Shown piece by piece: positions 7,208-13,731 of a stretch of DNA of 27,127 nt (position 1 is the first letter of the stretch; each line of letters opens with the position of its first letter). Position numbers and translations under genes: made by a program. The notes under the pieces were generated by a model that did not search any database, had not been told where the DNA came from, and was given only the letters and a program-made list of their open reading frames with translations. The stretch comes from a virus. The stretch is taken from the IMG/VR virus record IMGVR_UViG_3300048930_001175, positions 1 through 27,127 of that record. The stretch is one strand, 5' to 3'.

Positions 7208-8442
7208 GCCGCCGCTCCCATGGGATGGCTCGCGCGCGCAGGCGGCGCGAGCATGTCGTTGAAGTCCCTGCCAGGCTCGGCCCAGATGGTGCGCACCAGG
7301 CGGCCGGGGGCGGCGTGGCGGGCCTCGGCGCGCCGCATCGCCATCTGCGTCAGGAACGGTTCCGAATCCCCGTCGCCGAGCAGCAGCAGCTCGCGCACGC
7401 TGTCCTCCACCGGCATGGCGAGGCTCTCGAAATCGGGCGTCGGGCCGGGCACGCGCACCGGCTGAAGGCGGTCTGCTTTGTCCGGGCGGCGCAGGGTCGG
7501 GTGCACGATGGTCTCGGCCGCCTTGCCGCCGAGATTGCCGAGGTCGACGCCGGCGGCGAACACGTCGCCGGGCTCATCGGCGCCGAGGCGCCGCAGCGCC
7601 GTCCACACCGAGAGCACCGTCTCGATACCCTCGCCGGCCACCATCCGCGCCGGGCCGGCCTCTGCAGGCGCGGGCCTCACCAACACAATCCGCCCGCCCT
7701 GCTTGGAACCGCGCGCCTTGCGCGCCGGCAGCAGCTCGCCGGTCTCGGGATCGGCCAGCACCGCCTTGCCGTCCGCGGCGGCGAGGTCGAGCCAGGTGAA
7801 ATGCAGGCCGCGGAAATGCCCGTCCGCGCCGGTGATGGCGGCGAGCATGGCCGGCCCGCGATGGATGATGCGCGGGCGCGTGCCGCCGCGCCCGTCCGCC
7901 TCGCGGCCGTGGAAATAGGGCGCGGCGGGCAGGAAGCGCAGCGCCGTGCCCGGCGGCAGAGCGAGCCCGTTGCGCCGGTCCAGATAGGCCGCGACCATGG
8001 GGTGCTGCGGCACAGCCTGGCGCCACATGGCATAGAGCGCTTTCCTCTCCTTCTCTCGAAAGAAGGAGGCGGACTTCTCGCTCTTCTCCGCCTCGGCCTG
8101 GCGCTGCGCCGCGCGCGCGGCCAGTTCCTCGGGCGAGAGGCGGTGCCCCTCCCCCTTCGGCGGCGGCGCTCCGGTCAGCGTCTCGCAGGCGGCGAGGAAA
8201 TCCGCGCCGTCCAGGTGCATTACCAGGCCGATGACATCGCCGCCCACGCCGCAGTGCCGGCAATTCCAAAGGTTTTTACGCGTGTTGAGCCCGAACCGAT
8301 CGCTGCCGCCGCACACCGGGCACGGCCCCACCATTTCCGCGCCTGCCTTGCGCAGGCGGATGCCGCGCCGCCCCACCTCCTCCGCCACGGACGTGGCGCG
8401 GGCCTCGGCCACCCAATCCGCGAAGACGAAATCGCGGGTCAT
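7204..8442 (-). CDS. Phage primase with CHC2 zinc finger and Toprim domain
   Basis: This 412-residue protein should synthesise RNA primers. A DnaG-type zinc finger has Cys41, Cys44, Cys61 and Cys64 (CPVC, then CRHC). The Toprim region has the acidic AGEGIETVLS segment near residue 268 and a DGDSE metal-binding motif near residue 350. A charged helical linker connects the two. The separate SF3 helicase at 177-2141 completes a split primase-helicase. No strong ribosome site precedes the ATG. The stop overlaps the gcrA start. The forward cassette at 8599-9545 separates it from the promoter-proximal genes, so it may depend on readthrough or its own promoter. Confidence 0.92.
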   Translation of the reverse strand: MTRDFVFADWVAEARATSVAEEVGRRGIRLRKAGAEMVGPCPVCGGSDRFGLNTRKNLWNCRHCGVGGDVIGLVMHLDGADFLAACETLTGAPPPKGEGHRLSPEELAARAAQRQAEAEKSEKSASFFREKERKALYAMWRQAVPQHPMVAAYLDRRNGLALPPGTALRFLPAAPYFHGREADGRGGTRPRIIHRGPAMLAAITGADGHFRGLHFTWLDLAAADGKAVLADPETGELLPARKARGSKQGGRIVLVRPAPAEAGPARMVAGEGIETVLSVWTALRRLGADEPGDVFAAGVDLGNLGGKAAETIVHPTLRRPDKADRLQPVRVPGPTPDFESLAMPVEDSVRELLLLGDGDSEPFLTQMAMRRAEARHAAPGRLVRTIWAEPGRDFNDMLAPPARASHPMGAAA

Positions 8443-8598
8443 GAGGGGGTCTCAAACTTAGAAAAACTCGAACGCTCGGCCCAGTTTGGACTTGTTAACC
8501 ACAACCAAAAATGGAAACTTCTCCCATGCACTGGCAGCGTGAACTGTGAACGTTCCCGATTGAAAGCGAGCGGGGACGAGTAAGCAGGGGAGCATTCT

Positions 8599-9024
8599 AT
8601 GACGAGGCCGAGAACCTCGAAGGCCGTTGATAGGAGGGGCTCCGCGAAGGACGCTGCCAGTAAGGGACCAGAGAAAAAGGCTGCGAAGGCATCGATCAAA
8701 CACGCTTCTTCAAATCCTGGTAAGGCCGACGCTCCAAAGAAGGCTCCATCCAAGCCAAGTGCAGCGAAGGTTGCGAAGCCGGCGGCGCCCAAAGCACCCA
8801 CATACGCCGCAGCGAAGGCGGTAGCTCCAAAAGCACCGGCAAAGGCGGCTGCTAAGCCGGCGGCGCCCAAAGCACCCACATACGCTGCAGCGGCAAAGCC
8901 GGCGGCGCCGAAAGCACCGGCAAAGGCCGCTGCGAAGCCGGCGGAGCCTTCGCGCCCACGCGCTGTCCGAGGCCCAGGAGTGGCCCATGCGTCACCAAAA
9001 CCCGGCGGTGGAAAGACTGGGTGA
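8599..9024 (+). CDS. Lys/Ala/Pro-repeat protein (histone H1-like tail)
   Basis: The 141-residue protein is almost entirely Lys, Ala and Pro. It has repeated blocks of KPAAPKAPTYAA and APKAPAKAAAKPA between about residues 55 and 115, after a basic, Ser-containing N-terminus. It resembles the C-terminal tails of H1-like and HU-like bacterial proteins and should be disordered and bind DNA or acidic partners. There are no membrane or catalytic motifs. GGGGAG lies 6 nt before the ATG. The stop sits immediately before the SLATT-like gene, so the two are likely translated together. The composition could mislead homology searches; the function is inference. Confidence 0.7.
   Translation: MTRPRTSKAVDRRGSAKDAASKGPEKKAAKASIKHASSNPGKADAPKKAPSKPSAAKVAKPAAPKAPTYAAAKAVAPKAPAKAAAKPAAPKAPTYAAAAKPAAPKAPAKAAAKPAEPSRPRAVRGPGVAHASPKPGGGKTG
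8776..8885 (+). repeat. 78-bp-period internal direct repeat
   Basis: A perfect 32-bp direct repeat lies at 8776-8807 and 8854-8885, offset by 78 bp (26 codons). Related KAPAKAAAKPA-coding segments continue to about 8945. The frame is kept, so repeat number could change by recombination without breaking the gene. Confidence 0.85.
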
Positions 9025-9029
9025 ATAAG

Positions 9030-9545
9030 ATGATGTCTGCAATCGGCGATCTCAAATTTGATGTTATGCGCAACGCCATTTACCATACGGCTCGGCGTCG
9101 GTGGCTTGAATCTACAAATCGACTGTTTAATTTCGTCGTAATCATCACAGGAGCCAGCGCAGTTGCTGATATTGCTAGCGGTTTCCTGAATCAAAAATGG
9201 TTTGCCTTCGCGGCCACAACGGCCGGCGCTCTCCAGCTCGTCTTTGACTTCGGCGGCCGCGCAAAGACTCACGAATTTCTCCAGAAACGATATTACGACT
9301 TGATATCCGAAATAGAGGCCCTGCAGAATCCAAGCGATACAGATCGCTGCAAATGGTTGTCTGATCTTAATAAAATCTACGCGGACGAACCTCCGACCAT
9401 GCGCGGTCTTGATGCCATCGCCTACAATAACGCGGCAGACGCCCTTGATCGAGAGTATAAAGTTACAGTCACATGGTATCAGAGTCTTTTTTCTCAAATA
9501 TACGCTTTCAACGCGACCAGGTTCAAAGAAGTTCTCCGGAAATAA
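9030..9545 (+). CDS. SLATT-like two-TM protein, possible defence effector
   Basis: The 171-residue protein begins with a cytosolic helix (YHTARRRWLESTNRLFN). Two TM segments follow (FVVIITGASAVADIASGF and WFAFAATTAGALQLVFDF), then a long cytosolic helical domain starting RAKTHEFLQKRYYDLISE. This order matches SLATT-type proteins, proposed membrane-acting effectors in several anti-phage systems. The match is from pattern memory and needs a profile search. GGTGA, spanning the upstream stop, is the likely ribosome site for the ATG at 9030; a GTG at 9021 is also possible. GC is clearly lower than in the replication genes. No SMODS/CD-NTase or SLOG sensor is adjacent; the only partner is the Lys/Ala/Pro-repeat gene. 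Confidence 0.65.
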   Translation: MMSAIGDLKFDVMRNAIYHTARRRWLESTNRLFNFVVIITGASAVADIASGFLNQKWFAFAATTAGALQLVFDFGGRAKTHEFLQKRYYDLISEIEALQNPSDTDRCKWLSDLNKIYADEPPTMRGLDAIAYNNAADALDREYKVTVTWYQSLFSQIYAFNATRFKEVLRK

Positions 9546-9704
9546 ATGAACACAATTTGATCGATTATTAATTATCGTCTTTGATCTCAGCACGGGCAAA
9601 TTCATCATTCGGCACATACCGATGCCGAAGTATCGATGGCGAGCCGAGCGAGTTTCAAGCTCACGGTCACATGTCCGGCCCTGTCGCACCCGATTGCCCA
9701 TGGC

Positions 9705-10211
9705 TCAGCCCACCACGCGCAGCGGCTTGGCGGCGCAGGACGGGCCGGCGGCGCGCACCGCGGCGAGGCCGGCGCGAAAGCCGCGCACGCCCTCCTCCAT
9801 GGTGGAGGCCGCGCGGTCGAGCGCCTCCGCCTCGGCGGGGGTGATGGTCCCGTCCTCCAGCGCCGAGGCCATGTGGATGGAAAGCTCGCCCTGCGCCCGC
9901 AGCAGCGCGGAATGGCGCGCATTGATGGAGGCGGCCGAGGTCATGGCCGCCTCGTCCGTCAGTCGGCGCCCGTGCGCCTCGGCCATCACGGTGGTGACCA
10001 GCGGCAGGCCGCAGTCCGCCTCCAGCGCATAAGCGGAGGCGAGGTCGATCACCTCCGGGTGGCTCGCGTGCTGCCAGCGCGAGACTTCGCTCTTGGAATG
10101 GGCGGTGATGTCGCCCGCGCGGACCACGCCGCCGCAATGGCGCACGAGGTCGCGCGTCGCCGCCTTGATGCGCAGCACGAAGGGATCGGAAAGGGGATGC
10201 GGCTCGTCCAT
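9705..10211 (-). CDS. Phage DNA-binding regulatory protein
   Basis: The 168-residue protein starts MDEPHPLSDPFVLRIKAAT and contains a probable HTH (GGVVRAGDITAHSKSEVSRW). A long Ala-rich helical C-terminal half follows. This layout recurs in regulators of alphaproteobacterial prophages, but I know no experimentally defined member. GAGG lies 6 nt before the ATG. Twin TTCCC-N5-GGGAA palindromes about 30-75 bp upstream may be its operator. It may act as a CII- or Q-like switch on the downstream primase operon; that is inference. The 159 bp between its stop and the SLATT-like stop is AT-rich and holds no gene I can support. Confidence 0.7.
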   Translation of the reverse strand: MDEPHPLSDPFVLRIKAATRDLVRHCGGVVRAGDITAHSKSEVSRWQHASHPEVIDLASAYALEADCGLPLVTTVMAEAHGRRLTDEAAMTSAASINARHSALLRAQGELSIHMASALEDGTITPAEAEALDRAASTMEEGVRGFRAGLAAVRAAGPSCAAKPLRVVG

Positions 10212-10241
10212 GGCAGCCTCGTGGTGTCAAGCGAAAACGCG

Positions 10242-10285
10242 TTTCCCTGTCCGGGAAAACGCAGTGCGTTTTCCCGGTGTGGGAA
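10242..10285. promoter_or_regulatory. Overlapping palindromic operator sites
   Basis: TTTCCC-TGTCC-GGGAAA occupies 10242-10258 and TTCCC-GGTGT-GGGAA occupies 10271-10285, centres about 28 bp apart. The segment between them forms a nested 27-bp palindrome (10251-10277) with arms CCGGGAAAACGCA and TGCGTTTTCCCGG. It lies between two leftward genes, just before the regulator at 9705-10211. No U-run follows the stem, so an operator fits better than a terminator. Confidence 0.6.
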
Positions 10286-10319
10286 GGCTTCGAGAGTGGT
10301 TCAGTGGTGCGAGATCAGG

Positions 10320-10895
10320 TCACGGCGGCGGGCGTTCCCTCCGCGGCTCGGTCGGGTCGGCATGCAAGTCGGACGGGAGGTCTGGATGGTCGAGCGGATT
10401 GGGCTCAACGTGGAACGGGCGGGCTACCAGGCCTGCCTGCTGGTGGTGATCGCCAAGATGGCCCGGCGCATCGCCACCCATGATTCCGGCGGCCACGCCT
10501 TCCTCGGATGGGTGCGGCACCATCTCATCGCGGGAGCCGCCGCCCAGCACCAGGCGGATGCGCCCATCCAGGCCGAGTTCCAGCTTCTCGCCGACCTCGT
10601 CCGCGACGCGGCGCGCGAGCCAGGGCCCGAGCGTCTCCGCCGGCAGGGTGGCGGCGCCGATCAGAAGGGCGCGCGTGTGCAGCCGCGCCGCCGCGATGAT
10701 GTCGAGAAGCACTGAGGTGTCCACATGCTCCAGCATGAGATCGAGCGGCACATGCAGCACCAGCGCCCCCTCGCGCACCTCGATGCGGCCAACAGCGGCA
10801 AGGTCCGCCAATTCGACGAGCGCAAAATCGCGCGCCGCCTGCGAGAAGGTGGTGCCGCGGCGCGGACGCTCCGAGACGTTGCGCACTTCGCTCAT
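10320..10895 (-). CDS. Hypothetical phage early protein
   Basis: I do not recognise a family in this 191-residue protein. The middle (residues ~25-115) has alternating hydrophobic segments (LVLHVPLDLMLEHVDTSVLL, then ARLHTRALLIGAATL) that look like a folded alpha/beta domain. The last ~60 residues are His/Pro-rich and probably flexible. Its ATG overlaps the Cro-like stop codon (ATGA) and is preceded by GAGGAGG, so the two are translationally coupled. Its place right after cro suggests an early regulatory or host-takeover role; that is inference. Confidence 0.65.
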   Translation of the reverse strand: MSEVRNVSERPRRGTTFSQAARDFALVELADLAAVGRIEVREGALVLHVPLDLMLEHVDTSVLLDIIAAARLHTRALLIGAATLPAETLGPWLARRVADEVGEKLELGLDGRIRLVLGGGSRDEMVPHPSEEGVAAGIMGGDAPGHLGDHHQQAGLVARPFHVEPNPLDHPDLPSDLHADPTEPRRERPPP

Positions 10896-11167
10896 GCCGC
10901 CTCCTCCCGCGCGGGGGCGTCGTCATTGGCGGCGGCGGGCGGCAAGGGGCGCGGGATATCGGCGGGCACGTGAAGCCACATGAGGCGCTCGGCTGTGATG
11001 CCCGCAATGCCGAGCCGCCCGGCCGAAGCAATGAGCTTCGGCCAGTAGGCCACAGGGACAGAACCCCTGCGCTTCATCTCGCTGGCGGTCGAACTGCTCT
11101 TGCCGATGACGCGGGCGAAAGCCGCGACACCGCCATAGGCTTCGATCAGGTCGCTGACGGTCTCCAT
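10892..11167 (-). CDS. Cro-like repressor, carph-isopro HTH type
   Basis: The 91-residue protein has an HTH near the N-terminus (LIEAYGGVAAFARVIGKSSS) continuing TASEMKRRGSVPVAYWP. This is the pattern of small Cro/YdaS-like proteins annotated as carph-isopro. The C-terminal tail is Pro/Ala-rich. It is the first gene of the leftward operon and divergent from the CI-like repressor, the usual Cro position. Its ATG lies only 7 bp from the end of a TATATT -10 box and has no Shine-Dalgarno, so the mRNA is probably leaderless or nearly so. It should bind the adjacent operator and oppose CI. Confidence 0.82.
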   Translation of the reverse strand: METVSDLIEAYGGVAAFARVIGKSSSTASEMKRRGSVPVAYWPKLIASAGRLGIAGITAERLMWLHVPADIPRPLPPAAANDDAPAREEAA

Positions 11168-11174
11168 GGGAGAA

Positions 11175-11223
11175 AATATACATGCAACATGTTCATCATG
11201 TCAACATGACACGTGTGTACACG
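11175..11223 (-). promoter_or_regulatory. Leftward early promoter with CI/Cro operator
   Basis: On the minus strand a perfect -35, TTGACA (11199-11204), is followed after 18 bp by TATATT (11175-11180). The promoter is covered by repeated CAACATG/CATGTT half-sites, and a CGTGT-GT-ACACG inverted repeat lies at its distal end. Positions 11179-11208 match the reverse complement of the operator at 12335-12378 at 29 of 30 bases. Confidence 0.82.
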
Positions 11224-11241
11224 TTTCGTGATGATGTCCGC

Positions 11242-11862
11242 ATGCCCGAATCAATGCACGATAGGCTTCGCAGAGCCCGCACAGAGGCCGGATTTTCCTC
11301 CGCGCGCGCGGCCGCGCTGCGCTTCGGTTGGAAGCCCTCGACTTACGCCGCCCACGAGAACGGCCAGAACCGCTTCGATGAAACGGTGGCCCGGGAGTAT
11401 GCACGGCGGTTCAAGGTTTCGCCAGGCTGGCTGCTTGGCCTGGAAACGCCGCCGCCCCCAGCGCCCGCCAGGCTCGTGCCGGTGGTCGGCTATGTGGGGG
11501 CGGGCGCCGAGGTGCATCTGGTCGATGACCACGCCAAGGGCGCGGGCCTGGACGAGGTGCCAGCTCCCCCTTCCGTCAGCCGCGATTGCGTGGCTGTGAA
11601 GATTCGCGGAGATTCCATGGAGCCGCGTTTCTTCGAAGGCGAAATCCTTTTCTACGACAAAGTCTATTCGACCCCTGAACAGCTGCGCGCCCTGATCCGG
11701 CGCGAATGCGTCATCACGCTCGAAGACGGCCGCGTCTTCGTCAAGCGACTGCTGGCAGGCTCACGCACATCGACCTGGACACTCTGGAGCTACAACGCCG
11801 AGCCCATTACGGACGCACGCATCAAATGGGCGGCGCCGGTCGATTGGCGCTATTCAGGCTAG
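11242..11862 (+). CDS. CI-type lysogeny repressor (XRE HTH + S24 peptidase)
   Basis: The protein holds the phage in lysogeny and should self-cleave when RecA is activated. The N-terminal HTH reads MHDRLRRARTEAGFSSARAA, then LRFGWKPSTYAAHENGQ. A Pro-rich hinge is followed by a LexA/CI S24 domain with cleavage-site-like GYVGAGAE, the catalytic Ser in GDSMEP near residue 125 and the Lys in RVFVKRL near residue 166. At about 206 residues it is of normal size. An ATG at 11182 is in frame but lies inside the operator. ATGs at 11242 and 11254 are the realistic starts, without a clear ribosome site. It lies between the two mirrored early promoters. Confidence 0.9.
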   Translation: MPESMHDRLRRARTEAGFSSARAAALRFGWKPSTYAAHENGQNRFDETVAREYARRFKVSPGWLLGLETPPPPAPARLVPVVGYVGAGAEVHLVDDHAKGAGLDEVPAPPSVSRDCVAVKIRGDSMEPRFFEGEILFYDKVYSTPEQLRALIRRECVITLEDGRVFVKRLLAGSRTSTWTLWSYNAEPITDARIKWAAPVDWRYSG

Positions 11863-11864
11863 GC

Positions 11865-12305
11865 TCATCGAAACCGGGCCGGAAGCGAACGCCGGTAGAT
11901 CTTCTTGAATAGCGCCTGCGCCTGCTCGGACGCCGTGGCGAGCTCAAGGTCGTCGAGAGCACCGCAAGCGTTCTTGAAGGCCATTGCGTCAGTTGCGTCG
12001 ACCTTACTGCTGCCCGACGCCTGGATAACGACGCGCCAAGCGCAGCTGAGCGCAGCATTCACCTTTACAGCGCCGTCGCAGCCGGTGGAAAGACAATAGG
12101 CCACGTTCCTCTGCGACTGGTAATCGCCACGGAGCGCCTTCGGCATTTCCTGCACGAATTGGTCGCGCGAGGCCTCGCAGAATTGACCCTGCATGCCCGA
12201 GGCCGTGCACATCCGAAGATGCTCCTCCGGAGACTGGGCGCGGGCTTGGCACGGCGCCATGAGCGTTGCCAGGAACAACAACCATCGCATGAGCCCCACC
12301 CTCAC
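11865..12305 (-). CDS. Small secreted Cys-containing protein, possible conversion gene
   Basis: The 146-residue protein has a signal peptide (MRWLLFLATLMAPCQARAQS), predicting a mature periplasmic protein of about 120 residues. The mature part has several cysteines (CTASGMQGQFCE, YCLSTGCDG, LSCAWRV, ACGALDD) that could form disulfides. No domain is recognised. GTG at 12305 is chosen because GGAGG lies 5 nt upstream. It converges on the repressor gene (stops 2 bp apart). Its 5' end adjoins the right-hand operator, so the repressor might influence it. A periplasmic protein beside cI is a usual place for a lysogenic-conversion factor; the role is inference. Confidence 0.72.
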   Translation of the reverse strand: MRVGLMRWLLFLATLMAPCQARAQSPEEHLRMCTASGMQGQFCEASRDQFVQEMPKALRGDYQSQRNVAYCLSTGCDGAVKVNAALSCAWRVVIQASGSSKVDATDAMAFKNACGALDDLELATASEQAQALFKKIYRRSLPARFR

Positions 12306-12334
12306 ATTTACCTCCGCGGGATGATAAGGCGCGT

Positions 12335-12381
12335 CATGTACACGTTACATGTTGACATAATGAACATGTTGCATGTACATA
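12335..12381 (+). promoter_or_regulatory. Rightward early promoter with CI/Cro operator
   Basis: A perfect -35, TTGACA (12352-12357), is followed after 18 bp by TACATA (12376-12381). The same 18-bp spacer, differing by one base, occurs in the leftward promoter. The whole segment 12335-12378 is an inverted near-copy of 11179-11223, so the same repressor should close both early promoters. Confidence 0.8.
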
Positions 12382-12409
12382 CTTCCCATCACACCCGATG
12401 GGGACACCA

Positions 12410-12745
12410 ATGCACCTTCCCGACCAGCTTTCCCCGCCCGAAGCGGCGGATGCGGTTCTCAACCTCGCCAGCCTCGGCGAGGTTCTCGACCGGCTCTCCA
12501 ACGCCATCCGGAAGCTTGAGGGCTTCACCTTCCATCGCCAGCCCGAGGCGGTGAAGGCCGCAGACGAGGGCGGGGAGGAGGCCAACCGGTTGCTCGCCCA
12601 TCTCCAGACGGAGATGGCCGACACCGCCGCCACCATCCTCGCCACCATGCCCGTTGCCGCAGAGCGCATCGCCAAGGCGCAGGCGGCTCTCGCGGCCACG
12701 CTGGCCGCCGCCGCCGCGGTCGAGGGCACCGGGGAGGCCGCGTGA
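12410..12745 (+). CDS. Hypothetical helical early protein
   Basis: The 111-residue protein is mostly amphipathic helix with a long Ala-rich C-terminus, consistent with a coiled coil. No domain is recognised. It is the first gene after the rightward early promoter, where phages often keep small host-takeover or anti-repression proteins. The ATG at 12410 is preferred because GGGGA precedes it at good spacing; ATG at 12398 is in frame. The stop overlaps the next start (TGATG). Confidence 0.65.
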   Translation: MHLPDQLSPPEAADAVLNLASLGEVLDRLSNAIRKLEGFTFHRQPEAVKAADEGGEEANRLLAHLQTEMADTAATILATMPVAAERIAKAQAALAATLAAAAAVEGTGEAA

Positions 12746-13146
12746 TGGCGCAGGTTCACAGCCCCTTCGCCCCGCGCGACGTGGTGCGCTGCGTGCAGCC
12801 CACGGGCCGGCTCGTCAAGGGCAACATCTACCAGGTGCGGGCCACGCAGCCGGCCGAGGACGTGCTCGCCGCCACTCTCGGCGAGGGGCCTTATGTGCAC
12901 CTCTACGATTTCGAGGGGGCCTTCATCGCCGCGCGCTTCGTGCTGGTGGCGCGCGCTCCCGCCAATGACGACGCCGCGCACGACGTGGCGCAGCGCATGG
13001 CGCAGGTGATGCGCGAGCGCGTGGCCCTGTCGGGCTCGTGCGACGTGCACGATCTGGCCCGCGCCGGATTCACCGCCGCGCAGATCATCGAGTTTTCCGA
13101 CGAAGCCCGCGGCATCGCCGGCCCGTTGCCCGCCGAGGTGGCGTGA
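12745..13146 (+). CDS. Hypothetical protein with SH3-like N-terminal half
   Basis: In this 133-residue protein, the N-terminal segment (RDVVRCVQPTGRLVKGNIYQ, then VHLYDFEGAFIAARFVLVAR) looks like a small beta-barrel. The C-terminal half is helical, with SCDVHDLARAGFTAAQIIEF resembling a short HTH. I do not know the family. GGGGAGG precedes the ATG, and the start overlaps the previous stop by one base. It belongs to the rightward early operon. Confidence 0.65.
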   Translation: MAQVHSPFAPRDVVRCVQPTGRLVKGNIYQVRATQPAEDVLAATLGEGPYVHLYDFEGAFIAARFVLVARAPANDDAAHDVAQRMAQVMRERVALSGSCDVHDLARAGFTAAQIIEFSDEARGIAGPLPAEVA

Positions 13147-13448
13147 TGGTCCGCACCCTCGGCCTGCGCCTCACCAATCCCTTCCGGCGCTACTGCCCCC
13201 CGGCGCCGGGAGAAGCGGAGCCGCGGATGCCGCGGCCGCCCGAGCAGGTCGCGCGCCGCGCGGCCTTCGCGAACGGCGCCACGAACATCTGCGGCTCCGC
13301 ACCTTCCCCCTACCCCGCAGATCCGACGGCAGCCTTCGTGCAGCAGTGCGCCCTTGGCGCCGTGCACATCGGCGCCGGCGTCGGCCTGCTCTGGCTCGCC
13401 GGCGCCGCCGCCCTCTTCCAGGCCACCCGCGAGATGATGGAGGTGTGA
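13146..13448 (+). CDS. Small protein with one C-terminal TM segment
   Basis: The 100-residue protein has a basic, Pro-rich N-terminal part and one hydrophobic segment near the C-terminus (VHIGAGVGLLWLAGAAALF), so it is probably tail-anchored in the inner membrane. No family is recognised. It starts at ATG 13146, overlapping the previous TGA, with GAGGTGG upstream. Confidence 0.6.
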   Translation: MVRTLGLRLTNPFRRYCPPAPGEAEPRMPRPPEQVARRAAFANGATNICGSAPSPYPADPTAAFVQQCALGAVHIGAGVGLLWLAGAAALFQATREMMEV

Positions 13449-13452
13449 CCCC

Positions 13453-13731
13453 ATGGCGCTCATCACCTATTCGCCCTCAGGCACCGGCCCCGGCGCCATC
13501 GCCAAGCTGGTGTGGGCCGCAAGCCAGGCGCTGCTGCAGGCCGCGCGTGACGGCCAGCGCGAGGCCGCCGAGCAGATCGGCATGTGGCTCGCCAACACGC
13601 GGCCCGACCCGCGCTGCACGCCCCGCGTCCAGCGCACCATCGACCGCAGCCTGGAAATCGCCCGCGCCCGCTTGGGCGGTTGCGGGCCGGACTTCCAACC
13701 CATCCAGCCCGACGACGGAGAGGCGGCATGA
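13453..13731 (+). CDS. Hypothetical early protein
   Basis: The 92-residue protein is mostly helical (AIAKLVWAASQALLQAARDG, then IDRSLEIARARLGGCGPD). No domain is recognised. GGAGG lies about 10 nt before the ATG. The stop overlaps the start of the HD hydrolase in the sequence GAGGCGGCATGAGC, so the two are translationally coupled. Confidence 0.65.
   Translation: MALITYSPSGTGPGAIAKLVWAASQALLQAARDGQREAAEQIGMWLANTRPDPRCTPRVQRTIDRSLEIARARLGGCGPDFQPIQPDDGEAA

Noticed and set aside
6140-7465. Forward open frame through gcrA including repeat-derived segments
   Set aside because: It is the antisense of higA end, gcrA and primase; its peptide is the usual translation of REP palindromes.
8776-8945. 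Regular repeats as a possible CRISPR array
   Set aside because: Repeats are in frame within a low-complexity gene, with no unique spacers or cas genes.
8439-9701. Long reverse open frame across the Lys/Ala/Pro and SLATT-like genes
   Set aside because: Antisense of a repeat-rich gene; the forward strand has ribosome sites, coupled genes and sensible TM topology.
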